Shown piece by piece: positions 18,457 to 29,382 of a stretch of DNA of 64,000 nt. This stretch comes from an uncultured Dokdonia sp. GTDB taxonomy: Bacteria; Bacteroidota; Bacteroidia; Flavobacteriales; Flavobacteriaceae. A program made the position numbers and the translations under genes. Each line of letters begins with the position of its first letter. The first letter of the stretch is position 1. The notes beneath the pieces are model-generated. The model saw only the letters and a program-made list of their open reading frames with translations. It was not told where the DNA came from and made no database searches. The DNA is taken from contig NZ_CALEMI010000157.1 of assembly GCF_937910895.1 (NCBI RefSeq), positions 33,950 through 97,949 on the forward strand, written 5' to 3'.

Positions 18457-20739
18457 ATGAAGAAGTATAACAACAAACGTCGAGAAGCACTTATTTACCA
18501 CGCTAAACCAATGCCAGGTAAAATAGCAGTGGTCCCTACAAAAAAATATGCCACCCAAAGAGATCTTGCATTAGCCTATTCTCCAGGAGTTGCAGAACCC
18601 TGTTTAGAAATTGCCAAAGATGTAGAAAATGTATATAAGTATACCGCAAAAGGAAATCTTGTAGCAGTTATCTCAAATGGAACGGCGGTATTAGGATTAG
18701 GAGATATAGGAGCAGAAGCCTCAAAACCTGTGATGGAAGGTAAGGGGCTTCTTTTTAAAATCTTTGCGGGAATAGATGTGTTTGATATTGAAGTAGGTAC
18801 AAAAGATGTAGATGCGTTTGTAGAAACCGTAAAAAATATAGCCCCTACATTTGGAGGCATTAATTTAGAAGATATTGCTGCACCAGAAGCCTTTGAAATA
18901 GAACGAAGACTAAAAGAAGAGCTTAATATTCCTGTGATGCATGACGATCAGCATGGAACAGCGATTATATCTGCCGCGGCTTTACTCAATGCACTTGAGG
19001 TTGCAAAAAAGAAAATAGAAGACGTTCGTATTGTTGTCTCAGGCGCTGGTAGTGCCGCGATCTCTTGTATGAATCTGTATCAACAATTAGGGGTGCAATT
19101 ATCCAATGTCGTCATGTTTGATAGTGGAGGCGTATTACATAAAGACCGTACAGATATAAGTCCTGAACAAGTAAAGTTTGTGACAGCTACATTTTATGAA
19201 AACCTAGCAGAAGCCATGAAAGATGCCGATGTGTTTTTAGGCTTATCTGTAGGTGATATTGTTACTGGAAAAATGGTACAATCTATGGCTAAAAACCCCA
19301 TTGTTTTTGCCATGGCAAATCCAACGCCAGAGATAGATTATGACACGGCAATTGCGTCTCGCGATGATATTATTATGGCAACAGGACGCTCAGACCATCC
19401 TAATCAAGTGAACAATGTGTTAGGATTTCCTTTCATTTTTAGGGGAGCGTTAGACGTGCGTGCCACTACAATCAACGAAGAGATGAAAATGGCGGCAGTA
19501 AAGGCTTTGGCACAATTGGCTAAAGAGCCTGTTCCTGAACAGGTAAATATCGCTTATGGAGAAACACGATTTACATTTGGAAAAGATTATATCATTCCTA
19601 AACCATTTGATCCTAGATTAATTACGACCATCCCACCAGCCGTTGCACAAGCCGCGATGGATAGTGGTGTCGCTTTACGCCCAATTACCGATTGGCAACG
19701 TTACGAAGGAGAATTATTAGATAGGCTCGGATCTGATAATAAAATTGTACGATTACTATTAGAAAGAGCACGTCTGGATCCTAAACGTATTGTTTTTGCA
19801 GAGTCAGATCAGTTGGATGTTTTAAAAGCGGCTCAGATCGTGCATGATGATGGTATTGCAATCCCTGTGTTATTAGGAAATAGAGAAGTGATTCTGGAAT
19901 TAAAAGAAGAACTTGATTTTGATGCAGATGTTGAGATTATCGATCCAAAATCTGACGAGCAACTAGAACAGGTAAATAAGTATGCAAATTTATATTGGCA
20001 GTCTCGTAAGCGTAAAGGAATCACACTTTTTGATGCTAAAAAGCTATTAAGACAACGCGATTATTTTGCAGCTATGATGGTGAGTCAAGGAGATGCTCAC
20101 GGGATGCTTTCTGGCCATAGTAGAAGTTATCCTTCGGTAATAAAACCTCTATTAGAAGTTATAGGCCCCGCAAAAGGCGTGCAAAAAGTAGCCGCTTGTA
20201 ACCTAATGATCACATCACGTGGTCCTTTGTTTTTGGCAGATACTTCTATAAATATAGAACCTACGTCAATAGAGCTTGCTAAGATCGCTCAGATGACAGC
20301 AACCACGGTAAAAATGTTTGGACTAGAGCCTGTTGTTGCGATGGTTAGTTATGCAAATTTTGGCTCTTCTAGCAATGAGAAAGCGAGAAAAGTAGGTGAG
20401 GCGGTAGCCTATCTACACAGGCATTATCCAGATCTTATTGTAGATGGAGAGGTGCAAGCAGATTTTGCACTCAATAAGGATATGCTAGAAAGTAAATTTC
20501 CGTTCTCAAAACTTGCAGGTAAAAAAGTAAATACGCTGGTGTTTTCAAACATAGATAGCGCAAATATCATGTATAAGATGGTTAAAGAGTTAGAAAAAGC
20601 AGACAATATTGGTCCTATTATGCTCGGAATGCGTAAACCTGTACATGTGCTACAATTAGGTGCTAGTGTAGATGAAATTGTGAGCATGGCAGCAATCGCT
20701 GTAATTGATGCTCAAAAGAAAGAAAAACAAGGAATGTAA
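18457..20739 (+). CDS. maeB: NADP-dependent malic enzyme with phosphotransacetylase-like domain (MaeB)
   Basis: This 760-residue fusion oxidatively decarboxylates malate to pyruvate. Residues 1 to about 420 are the malic enzyme domain: YSPGVAEPC, the metal/substrate segment PVMHDDQHGTAI, and the nucleotide fold VVSGAGSAAISC. Residues ~430-755 resemble phosphotransacetylase (PTA_PTB), which in MaeB has no transferase activity but mediates control by acetyl-CoA. Length and architecture match MaeB. It stands downstream of the sugar island with its own gap, so probably its own promoter, though no clear promoter was found. Its role is supply of NADPH and pyruvate. Confidence 0.95.
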   Translation: MKKYNNKRREALIYHAKPMPGKIAVVPTKKYATQRDLALAYSPGVAEPCLEIAKDVENVYKYTAKGNLVAVISNGTAVLGLGDIGAEASKPVMEGKGLLFKIFAGIDVFDIEVGTKDVDAFVETVKNIAPTFGGINLEDIAAPEAFEIERRLKEELNIPVMHDDQHGTAIISAAALLNALEVAKKKIEDVRIVVSGAGSAAISCMNLYQQLGVQLSNVVMFDSGGVLHKDRTDISPEQVKFVTATFYENLAEAMKDADVFLGLSVGDIVTGKMVQSMAKNPIVFAMANPTPEIDYDTAIASRDDIIMATGRSDHPNQVNNVLGFPFIFRGALDVRATTINEEMKMAAVKALAQLAKEPVPEQVNIAYGETRFTFGKDYIIPKPFDPRLITTIPPAVAQAAMDSGVALRPITDWQRYEGELLDRLGSDNKIVRLLLERARLDPKRIVFAESDQLDVLKAAQIVHDDGIAIPVLLGNREVILELKEELDFDADVEIIDPKSDEQLEQVNKYANLYWQSRKRKGITLFDAKKLLRQRDYFAAMMVSQGDAHGMLSGHSRSYPSVIKPLLEVIGPAKGVQKVAACNLMITSRGPLFLADTSINIEPTSIELAKIAQMTATTVKMFGLEPVVAMVSYANFGSSSNEKARKVGEAVAYLHRHYPDLIVDGEVQADFALNKDMLESKFPFSKLAGKKVNTLVFSNIDSANIMYKMVKELEKADNIGPIMLGMRKPVHVLQLGASVDEIVSMAAIAVIDAQKKEKQGM

Positions 20740-20755
20740 ATAGATTATTTTTAAA

Positions 20756-20775
20756 TACGCTTTCGCGAAAGCGTA
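20756..20775. repeat. Iterated palindrome copy 6 (extended)
   Basis: TACGCTTTCGCGAAAGCGTA, a perfect 20-bp palindrome between maeB and ruvA. Confidence 0.92.
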
Positions 20776-20852
20776 CCCACAGAGAATCTATCAATAAATA
20801 CCCCTTGGTAAAGATATTTTCTTACATTTACGGGCTTAACACCAGAAAAAAG

Positions 20853-21434
20853 ATGATTACTCATATAAGGGGTAGGCTTATCGAAAAAAACCCAACCTAT
20901 GTTGTCGTAGACTGCAATGGAGTGGGGTATTTTATAAATATATCTCTTCATACCTTTTCTGCACTCCCTAAAGAAGAAGCAATATCCATATACACACACC
21001 TCCAAGTAAAAGAAGATAGTCACACGCTATTCGGATTTATGGACGTGATGGAACGTGAGATTTTTAGATTGTTGATTTCTGTATCTGGAATTGGATCTAG
21101 TACCGCTAGAACGATGTTATCTTCACTACATCCTGATCAGATAAAACAAGCGATCGCATCTGGCGATGTAGTTACTATTCAAGGAATCAAAGGAATAGGA
21201 GTGAAAACAGCACAACGTGTTATTTTAGATTTAAAAGATAAAATCTTAAAAGTGTTTGATTTAGATGTCAATTCTGCTGTGCAAAGCAATACACAGAAAG
21301 AAGAAGCGTTATCAGCATTAGAAACATTAGGTTTTGCAAGGAAACAATCAGAAAGAGTTTGTATGCAAATCCTTAAGGAAAAGCCAGACGCGAGTGTAGA
21401 GACCATTATAAAGGAAGCATTAAAAAAACTATAA
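20853..21434 (+). CDS. ruvA: Holliday junction DNA helicase subunit RuvA
   Basis: RuvA binds four-way junctions as a tetramer and loads RuvB. The 193 residues show the N-terminal OB fold (MITHIRGRLIEKNPTYVVVD), a helix-hairpin-helix pair (LLISVSGIGSSTARTML and IQGIKGIGVKTAQRVILDLKDK) and the C-terminal RuvB-binding domain. The frame is open from 20805, but ATG 20853 is the normal family start. sprA begins 8 bases after the stop, the ruvA-sprA order common in Flavobacteriaceae. An extended copy of the iterated palindrome (20756-20775) lies just upstream. Confidence 0.96.
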   Translation: MITHIRGRLIEKNPTYVVVDCNGVGYFINISLHTFSALPKEEAISIYTHLQVKEDSHTLFGFMDVMEREIFRLLISVSGIGSSTARTMLSSLHPDQIKQAIASGDVVTIQGIKGIGVKTAQRVILDLKDKILKVFDLDVNSAVQSNTQKEEALSALETLGFARKQSERVCMQILKEKPDASVETIIKEALKKL

Positions 21435-21441
21435 AGCCATT

Positions 21442-24400
21442 TTGGGGACAAAATTTTACTTAAAATTACATATACCTTTCGTCGTTGTCGTGAGTTTGCT
21501 CTTCTTAGGAACATCTTCATTACTAGCACAAGAGGATAACCAGCCAACAGCACAAGATTCTATCACTACATTTTCTTTTGGAAATTTATCTTTGCCCAAT
21601 CCTGATAGTATTGTCTTAAAATACACCTATGATCCAGAAACAGATAGGTATGTGTATACAGAGCAATTAGGATCTTTCAATATCAATTATCCACTCATTT
21701 TAACTCCTGAAGAATATTTTCGTCGCCTTAGAAATGAGCAGATGAAACAATATTTTGATGAGAAAGTAGCTGCACTCGATGGTCGAACAGAAGATGGAAA
21801 AGATGCTCAAAAAAGTTTGATTCCTACATTGTATGTAAAGTCTGATCTCTTTGAAACCATTTTTGGAGGTAATGAAATAGAATTTACCCCACAAGGATCT
21901 GTAGAGATGGATTTAGGGATTCTATTTACAAAACAAGATAACCCTGCCTTTTCACCCCGTAATAGAAGTAACTTAACCTTTGATTTTGATCAACGTATTA
22001 GTTTGAGTTTATTAGGAAAAGTAGGAGAACGTTTACAGGTAACGGCAAATTATGACACAGAATCTACTTTTGATTTTCAAAATCAAATTAAATTAGAGTA
22101 TACCCCTACCGAAGATGATATTATTCAAAAAATAGAAGTTGGTAATGTCACAATGCCTCTTAATAGTTCTCTGATACAAGGATCTCAAAGTTTATTTGGG
22201 GTAAAAACAGAATTACAATTTGGAAAAACAAGCATAACAGCTGTATTTGCAGAAAACAGATCACAACCTCAAACAGTAACATCAGAAGGTGGGGCAACCG
22301 TTCAGGATTTTGAAGTAGCAGCGCTAGATTATGATGAGAATAGACACTTTTTCTTAGCGCACTATTTTAGAGATAACTATGACGAATCTTTAAGAAATTA
22401 TCCATTTATAAATAATAATATTCAAATTACACGTTTGGAAATTTGGATTACCAATAGGCAAAACCAAACGCAAGATGCTCGTAATATTGTTGCTATTCAA
22501 GATATTGGAGAAGCAGATCCTACCAATATAGGATTAGATTTTCCTCCTCCAGGATTTTTAAATAATCCAGCAAGCTCTTTTCCAGATAACAGAAATAATG
22601 ATTTTAATCCTAGAGGAATTACAGATCCTAGTGTACAATCGGTACTCAATACTGCTATTAGAGATGTAGCGACTGTAGAACAAGGATTTGGAGGCGTTCA
22701 AGTAAGTGATGGTGTTGATTATGTGTTATTAGAAAATGCACGTAAACTTCAACCTAATCAATACACATTATACCCACAATTAGGATATATTTCTTTAAGT
22801 CAACGATTAAATAATGATGAGGTGCTTGGTGTTGCTTTCCAATATACAGTAGGAGGTCAAGTATTTCAAGTTGGAGAATTTGCAAATGATGGAATAGAAG
22901 CAACTAATGGAAGTCGTCCAGATGATGATGCTGATGGAATTCCTGATATTGCTGATGCAGATAGTCCAGTAGTGAGGCCCGATCAAGATAATGATGGTAT
23001 CGCCGATAATGCTGATGCCGACGTAAATGGTGATGGTGTTCTTAACGGACAAGATGCCGATGGGAACGGAATTTTAGATTCAGTGATTCCCGCAGGGCAA
23101 GCAGGTAGTCCGCAAAACCTTGTAGTTAAAATGCTGAAAAGTAATTTAACAAATGTAGAAGAACCTGTCTGGGATTTGATGATGAAAAACATCTATCCCT
23201 TAGGTGCTTTTCAATTAGAGCAAGAAGGGTTTCGTATGAATATTGTGTATTCAGATCCTTCTCCTTTAAACTTTATAACCCCAGTTCCTGGCGCTACGTT
23301 ACCTACCTTATTTAATGGACAGGTTGATTTTGTAGAAGGCGACAACACAGATTTAGGGCCTTTGGAATCTAATACACTATTACGATTATTTAATTTAGAT
23401 CGATTAACTTCTTTTGGAGACCCGCAGGTAGGAGGAGATGGTTTCTTTGATTTTGTGCCAGGTACTACCGTGCATGTTCAAAACGGAAGTATTGTTTTTA
23501 CTACAGTAGAGCCTTTTGGAGAACATCTGTTTGACTTGCTGAGTGTAGATGATGATATGGAAAATTATGAGGATGTCAACACATTTAATCCTCATCAAGC
23601 AGAGTATGTATATGAAACCTTATATAACTCAACCAAAACAATAGCTCGTGATAATGCTGAGAAAAATAAATTCCTTCTAAAAGGACGTTATAAATCCACA
23701 CAAGAACAAGGAATCCCTTTAGGAGCCTTTAATGTTCCTCAAGGGTCAGTAACGGTAACTGCTGGAGGTAGAGTCCTTGTAGAAGGGTTAGATTATACGG
23801 TAAATTATCAGTTAGGACGTGTGATTATTTTAGATAAGTCACTAGAAGCTTCTGGAATTCCAATCTCTGCTTCGGTAGAAAACAATGCCGTTTTTGGACA
23901 GCAGAATAAGCGTTTTACGGGTCTTAATGTAGAGCATCGTTTTAGTGAAGACTTTATTATTGGAGGTACATTTTTGAACTTAAATGAACGACCTCTAACA
24001 CAAAAAGCAACTTATAGTTTTGAGCCTATAAATAATACCATATTTGGTATTAATGCAAGTTACGCTACAGAAGTCCCTTTCTTAACGAGATTGGTGAATA
24101 AACTTCCAAATATTGATACGGATGCTCCTTCCAACTTTTCTATTAGAGGAGAAGCCGCATTTTTATCTCCGGGACAACCTAAAGGAACTGATTTTAATGG
24201 AGAAGCTACTTCATATATAGAAGATTTTGAAGCATCACAAACAGCTATCGACGTCAGTAGTCCTTTACAGTGGTTCTTAGCTTCTGCACCCATCGGTTTT
24301 GGAGGAGAGTTCCCCAATAATGATCTTTCAGTAGGTTTTAAAAGAGCAAGATTAGCTTGGTATACGATTGACCCTGTATTTTATAACTCACAACGTCCAG

Positions 24401-27400
24401 ATGGAATTTCTGATACAGATCTTTCATTACCAGAAACGCGTCGTGTTTTTAGAGATGAAATTTTTCCACAACAAGATATTGTTGCAGGTCAAACACAAGC
24501 GTTATTTACACTTGATTTAGCTTATTTTCCTGATGAAAGAGGACCTTATAACTATAGTACAGATGCACAAGACCAGCAATTAAGTAATCCACAAGAAAAT
24601 TTTGGGGGGATTATGAGACAATTGACCTCTACAGATTTTGAACAGGCCAATGTCGAATTTGTCGAATTTTGGGTGTTAGATCCGTTTTTTGCTAATAATG
24701 ACACGACCAATCCAGGAGGTAAATTAACAATAAATCTAGGTAGTATATCAGAAGATATTCTTAAAGATGGTCGTAAGCAATATGAGAACGGGCTTCCAGA
24801 AGTTGGGTTTCCACAACCTGGATTTGATGATGCAACAACTTCTACCAATTGGGGTAAAGTGCCTACCAATCAATCACTGGTATATGCTTTTGATACAGAT
24901 GGTGCTGCGCGTGCCAATCAAGACATTGGATATGATGGTTTAAATGATTTAGAAGAAGCAAATATGTATCCTGGATTTGCAGGCCTTCCAGATCCCGCGG
25001 GAGATAACTATGATTATTTCTTAAACGCGCAAGGAAATGTTATTGAGCGTTATAAAAGCTTTAATAACTTACAAGGTAATTCACCTGTAGAGGTAACGCA
25101 AACCAATAGAGGATCTACTACGTTTCCAGATATAGAAGATGTCAATCGTGACAATACTATGAATACGATAGATGCCTATTATGAATATGAATTAGACATT
25201 AATCCAGGAAGTCTTAATGTCGAAACAAACGAATTTGTTACAGACGTACGTGAACTTACCGTAACGACTCAAGATGGATCTTCATTGCCTACACGTTGGG
25301 TACAATTTAGAGTTCCTATTAATCAGGCAACAAATGTTGTTGGAGGGATTTCTGACTTCAGAGCCATACGTTTTATGCGTATGTATATGAGTGATTGGCA
25401 AAATGATATTGTACTACGTTTTGGAACCTTAGATTTAGTTCGTGGAGATTTTAGAAGATATTTATTGACATTAGATCCAGACGAAACAACAGAGCAAGAT
25501 CAGGGAGATAACACACTGTTTGAAGTTGCTGCTGTGAATATAGAAGCAAATGAAACGCGTTCTCCAGTACCTTATAACTTGCCACCAGGAGTACAGAGAG
25601 AACGATTAAATAACAACAATAATAATATTCGTCAAAACGAGCAGTCACTTTCTATTCGTGTCAATAACCTTGAAGAACAGGATGCCCGCGGAGTGTATAA
25701 GTTCTATAATTTGGATATGAGGCAGTATAGAAATCTGCGTATGTTTATGCACGCAGAAGCCTTGGTTGAAGATGGTAGTGACGGCTTAAATAATGATAAT
25801 ATTGTTGGTTTTGTACGTATGGGTACAGACCTTAATAGCAACTTCTATCAGATAGAATTAGGGTTAGAGCCAACTCCTTTTGGAGTATCTCAAGTAGACA
25901 GAGAAGCGATATGGCCTTCTGTAAATGAAATGAATCTAGATTTACAGTTGTTGCAGACGATTAAAGCAAAAGTAGTTTCTGGTGATGTAGATAATGATCC
26001 AGATGCTATTACTTATTTTGATCAAAATGGCGAGCGTATACTAAATGCAGCTGAGGTCTGTTATGTGCCAGGCGAACTACGTATAGGAATAAAAGGACTT
26101 CCTAGTTTTGGTGATATTAGAACCTTATTGTTAGGTGTAAAAAACGGAAATCCAACTACAAGTATAGATGTAGGATGTTCTCCTGGAGAGATAGGTGGAG
26201 AAGTATGGTTTAATGAATTACGTCTTTCAGAATTAAGTAATGAAGGAGGTTGGGCAGCTGTTATAAATGCAGATGGGAATATAGCCGATTTTGCAACAGT
26301 ATCTGCGACAACTAGACAAAGTACTGTAGGATTCGGGAGCATAGAGCAAGGCCCAGCAGAGCGAAGTCTAGAAGATGTTTTTCAATATGATGTGGTGACT
26401 AATGTAAATGTTGGACAGTTATTGCCTAAAAAATGGGGGATTCAATTGCCATTTAATTATGCAGTAGGAGAAGAAGTGATCACACCAAAATTTGATCCTC
26501 AATTTTTAGATCTAGAACTAGAGAATAGACTTGATAATGCATTGACTCAAGAAGAGAGAGATGATATAGAAGGTGCTGCTATTGATTACACCAGAAGAAA
26601 AAGTATTAACTTTATTGGAGTACGTAAAGAACGTACGGGAGATAAAAAACCAATGCCTTATGATGTAGAGAATCTAACATTCTCATATTCATATAGCCAG
26701 ATAGATCATAAAGATTTTGAGATTGAGCAATCCAGAGATCAGAATGTACGCTTAGGCGGTGTTTATAATTTTGATTTTCCAAGTAAACCTGTAGAGCCTT
26801 TTAAGGAGAATGATTCCCTTTTTACAGGGAAGTATTGGAAGTTTCTTAAAGATTTTAATTTTAATTATTTACCATCCAATGTATCTGTGAGTTCTAATAT
26901 TGTGCGACAGTACAATGAGCAGAAATTTAGAGATCTCGTAGGAAATGACAGTGACATAAGTCTTCCTAGACTTTTTCAACGTAATTATCTATTTGATTGG
27001 CAATACAGTGTGAATTTGCCGATTACAAATAGTCTTAGGGTTAATTATGATGTAAGCCATAATCGTATTGTTCGTAATTATCTGGATAGGGATGGGAATC
27101 CAGATTTTCTGGATGAAAATGGAGACGAAATAGAAGGCTTTGGAGTTTATAATGGATTCTTTGATATAGGACAACCCAATACACATTTTGGAACCTTACA
27201 ATTAAACTATGATCTTCCTTTTGATAAGTTCCCGTTCTTAGAGTGGATTTCAAATACCACATATTCTTATACGGCTAGTTATACTTGGCAAAGAGGATCA
27301 CAACAATTCCAAACCCTAGAGGGTATTCCAGATTTAGGAAACTCTGTAGAGAACAGAAATACCCATGCTATTAATAGTACCTTAGAGATGGATAAGCTTT

Positions 27401-28926
27401 ATAAATACATAGGGCTTACCAAGAAAACAAAAGGAGGGAAGAGTGTAAAAGATAGGCTAGGAAACTTACCATCTCCTGAAGATGAAGAAAACTCAAAAGG
27501 GACATCCCTTACTGGTAGAGGTCCAAATTCAAATTCAAGTACATTAAGTGGTAGTGATAAAGCACTCAATACAGGTGTTGGGCTTTTAACAGCATTAAAA
27601 AGAGTACAGATCAACTATCAAGAAGATAATGGTCTCTTTTTGCCAGGATACTTACCTTCTATAGGTTTTACAGGGAGTTTAAGACCTACAGCAGGATTTA
27701 TTTTTGGAAGTCAGGCAGAAGTGAGAGAATTGGCTGCTCGTAATGGATGGTTAACTTTATTTCAAGATTTCAACCAGCAATACAGAGAGATCGAAAGTAG
27801 AAACTTAGGGATACAGGCGCGTATAGGGCTGTTAAAGGATTTAGATATAGACCTTAACTTCAATCGTATTTTCCAAGAAAACTATGCTGAAAATTACCGA
27901 GTAAGTCCTGAAACACTTCAATATGAATCGCTAACGGGAAATAATTTTGGAAACTTTAATATCTCAACCATACTTATAGGTACTGCTTTTAATAAGAGTA
28001 CATCAGATATTTCAGAAACATTCAATACATTTAGATCAAATCGTCTTCAAGTTGCAGATCGTCTGGCAACAAATTTTTATGGAACAACAGAATTTGAAAG
28101 AGATGAAAATGGATTCCCAGAAGGCTTCGGACGAACCAACCAATCGGTATTATTACCAGCGTTTTTAGCTGCATATACAGGCAAGGACGTTTCAAAAACA
28201 AAAACAGGTCCCTTTAGAGATATCCCACTTCCTAATTGGAATCTTAAATACACGGGATTAATGCGTCTTAAGTGGTTTAAAGATCGATTTAAGAGATTCT
28301 CTATGCAACATGGCTATACTGCTGGTTATACCGTTAATCAGTTCAATACCAATCTTGCTTTTAACAGAGATACCGATTTTGATCCTGAAACAGCACAAAT
28401 AGATCAGGCAGGAAACTTTTTAAATCCAACATTGTTTGGAAGTGTAACTCTTACAGAGCAATTTACACCATTACTTCGCTTGGATTTTGAAATGAAAAAC
28501 TCTGTTAAGATCCTCGCAGAAGTAAAACGAGATAGAGCTTTAGGATTAAGTTTTGACAATAATATCCTTACAGAAATAAAAGGAGACGAGTATGTTTTAG
28601 GATTAGGATATCGGATCAAAGACTTAACGTTTGTGACTAATTTTGGAGGTAGAAGAAAAGTATTAAAAAGTGACCTTAACTTTAAAGCAGACCTTTCATT
28701 ACGACGTAATGAGACCATTATCAGATATCTTGATATAGATAATAGTCAGACTACAGCTGGTCAAGATATATATGGATTGCAATTTACAGTAGATTACGCC
28801 TTAAGTAAAAACTTGACCGCACTATTCTTTTATGACCATACATTTTCTACATTTGCAATATCGACAGCATTTCCACAAACAACAATTAGATCAGGATTTA
28901 CATTACGATATAATTTTGGAAACTAG
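21442..28926 (+). CDS. sprA: Giant T9SS outer-membrane translocon and gliding protein SprA
   Basis: SprA (Sov in Porphyromonas) is the very large beta-barrel that forms the outer-membrane channel of the type 9 secretion system and is needed for gliding. The size (2494 residues), the signal peptide (PFVVVVSLLFLGTSSLLAQ) and family sequences such as FNINYPLILTPEEYFRR and IPTLYVKSDLFETIFGG identify it. Around residues 492-550 there is an Asp-rich stretch (DDDADGIPDIADAD, DQDNDGIADNADAD, NGDGVLNGQDADGNG), like thrombospondin type 3 or dockerin calcium loops. The C-terminus ends in a barrel strand, RSGFTLRYNFGN. The start is probably TTG 21442, as no ATG fits before the signal peptide. Confidence 0.95.
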   Translation: MGTKFYLKLHIPFVVVVSLLFLGTSSLLAQEDNQPTAQDSITTFSFGNLSLPNPDSIVLKYTYDPETDRYVYTEQLGSFNINYPLILTPEEYFRRLRNEQMKQYFDEKVAALDGRTEDGKDAQKSLIPTLYVKSDLFETIFGGNEIEFTPQGSVEMDLGILFTKQDNPAFSPRNRSNLTFDFDQRISLSLLGKVGERLQVTANYDTESTFDFQNQIKLEYTPTEDDIIQKIEVGNVTMPLNSSLIQGSQSLFGVKTELQFGKTSITAVFAENRSQPQTVTSEGGATVQDFEVAALDYDENRHFFLAHYFRDNYDESLRNYPFINNNIQITRLEIWITNRQNQTQDARNIVAIQDIGEADPTNIGLDFPPPGFLNNPASSFPDNRNNDFNPRGITDPSVQSVLNTAIRDVATVEQGFGGVQVSDGVDYVLLENARKLQPNQYTLYPQLGYISLSQRLNNDEVLGVAFQYTVGGQVFQVGEFANDGIEATNGSRPDDDADGIPDIADADSPVVRPDQDNDGIADNADADVNGDGVLNGQDADGNGILDSVIPAGQAGSPQNLVVKMLKSNLTNVEEPVWDLMMKNIYPLGAFQLEQEGFRMNIVYSDPSPLNFITPVPGATLPTLFNGQVDFVEGDNTDLGPLESNTLLRLFNLDRLTSFGDPQVGGDGFFDFVPGTTVHVQNGSIVFTTVEPFGEHLFDLLSVDDDMENYEDVNTFNPHQAEYVYETLYNSTKTIARDNAEKNKFLLKGRYKSTQEQGIPLGAFNVPQGSVTVTAGGRVLVEGLDYTVNYQLGRVIILDKSLEASGIPISASVENNAVFGQQNKRFTGLNVEHRFSEDFIIGGTFLNLNERPLTQKATYSFEPINNTIFGINASYATEVPFLTRLVNKLPNIDTDAPSNFSIRGEAAFLSPGQPKGTDFNGEATSYIEDFEASQTAIDVSSPLQWFLASAPIGFGGEFPNNDLSVGFKRARLAWYTIDPVFYNSQRPDGISDTDLSLPETRRVFRDEIFPQQDIVAGQTQALFTLDLAYFPDERGPYNYSTDAQDQQLSNPQENFGGIMRQLTSTDFEQANVEFVEFWVLDPFFANNDTTNPGGKLTINLGSISEDILKDGRKQYENGLPEVGFPQPGFDDATTSTNWGKVPTNQSLVYAFDTDGAARANQDIGYDGLNDLEEANMYPGFAGLPDPAGDNYDYFLNAQGNVIERYKSFNNLQGNSPVEVTQTNRGSTTFPDIEDVNRDNTMNTIDAYYEYELDINPGSLNVETNEFVTDVRELTVTTQDGSSLPTRWVQFRVPINQATNVVGGISDFRAIRFMRMYMSDWQNDIVLRFGTLDLVRGDFRRYLLTLDPDETTEQDQGDNTLFEVAAVNIEANETRSPVPYNLPPGVQRERLNNNNNNIRQNEQSLSIRVNNLEEQDARGVYKFYNLDMRQYRNLRMFMHAEALVEDGSDGLNNDNIVGFVRMGTDLNSNFYQIELGLEPTPFGVSQVDREAIWPSVNEMNLDLQLLQTIKAKVVSGDVDNDPDAITYFDQNGERILNAAEVCYVPGELRIGIKGLPSFGDIRTLLLGVKNGNPTTSIDVGCSPGEIGGEVWFNELRLSELSNEGGWAAVINADGNIADFATVSATTRQSTVGFGSIEQGPAERSLEDVFQYDVVTNVNVGQLLPKKWGIQLPFNYAVGEEVITPKFDPQFLDLELENRLDNALTQEERDDIEGAAIDYTRRKSINFIGVRKERTGDKKPMPYDVENLTFSYSYSQIDHKDFEIEQSRDQNVRLGGVYNFDFPSKPVEPFKENDSLFTGKYWKFLKDFNFNYLPSNVSVSSNIVRQYNEQKFRDLVGNDSDISLPRLFQRNYLFDWQYSVNLPITNSLRVNYDVSHNRIVRNYLDRDGNPDFLDENGDEIEGFGVYNGFFDIGQPNTHFGTLQLNYDLPFDKFPFLEWISNTTYSYTASYTWQRGSQQFQTLEGIPDLGNSVENRNTHAINSTLEMDKLYKYIGLTKKTKGGKSVKDRLGNLPSPEDEENSKGTSLTGRGPNSNSSTLSGSDKALNTGVGLLTALKRVQINYQEDNGLFLPGYLPSIGFTGSLRPTAGFIFGSQAEVRELAARNGWLTLFQDFNQQYREIESRNLGIQARIGLLKDLDIDLNFNRIFQENYAENYRVSPETLQYESLTGNNFGNFNISTILIGTAFNKSTSDISETFNTFRSNRLQVADRLATNFYGTTEFERDENGFPEGFGRTNQSVLLPAFLAAYTGKDVSKTKTGPFRDIPLPNWNLKYTGLMRLKWFKDRFKRFSMQHGYTAGYTVNQFNTNLAFNRDTDFDPETAQIDQAGNFLNPTLFGSVTLTEQFTPLLRLDFEMKNSVKILAEVKRDRALGLSFDNNILTEIKGDEYVLGLGYRIKDLTFVTNFGGRRKVLKSDLNFKADLSLRRNETIIRYLDIDNSQTTAGQDIYGLQFTVDYALSKNLTALFFYDHTFSTFAISTAFPQTTIRSGFTLRYNFGN

Positions 28927-28952
28927 AATACGATGATATATGTATTTTAACC

Positions 28953-28966
28953 GCTTTCGCGAAAGC
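28953..28966. repeat. Iterated palindrome copy 7
   Basis: Exact copy between sprA and gcvH, followed by ATAAAAAAATA. Confidence 0.9.
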
Positions 28967-29001
28967 ATAAAAAAATAGCACAAACACATAAAAATAAACT
29001 A

Positions 29002-29382
29002 ATGAGCATACCAGCAGAATTAAAGTACACAAGCGATCACGAGTGGGTACGTATCGAAGGAGATATTGCTACCGTAGGTATTACACATTTTGCCCAAGGA
29101 GAATTGGGAGATATTGTATATGTTGAAGTAGAAACAGTAGATGAAACTCTTGATAAAGATGAAGTTTTTGGAACTGTAGAAGCAGTAAAAACAGTGTCTG
29201 ATCTTTTTCTTCCATTAACGGGAGAGATTATAGCATTTAATGAAGCACTAGAAGACGATCCAGAATTGGTAAATAAAGACCCTTATGGAGAAGGTTGGAT
29301 GATTAAATTAAAGATAGCTAACACAGATGAAATTGCAGATTTACTAGACTCAGAACAATATGCATCTGAAATCGGAGCATAG
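29002..29382 (+). CDS. gcvH: Glycine cleavage system H protein
   Basis: GcvH carries the methylamine intermediate between the P, T and L proteins of the glycine cleavage system on a lipoyl arm. The lipoylated Lys is K63 in TVEAVKTVSD. Length (126) and the family sequences YTSDHEWVRIEGD and NKDPYGEGWMIKLK are standard. Its 3' end overlaps the VanZ-like gene by 23 bases, so these two are co-transcribed. An iterated palindrome (28953-28966) sits in the gap after sprA. The other gcv genes are not in the window. Confidence 0.97.
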   Translation: MSIPAELKYTSDHEWVRIEGDIATVGITHFAQGELGDIVYVEVETVDETLDKDEVFGTVEAVKTVSDLFLPLTGEIIAFNEALEDDPELVNKDPYGEGWMIKLKIANTDEIADLLDSEQYASEIGA

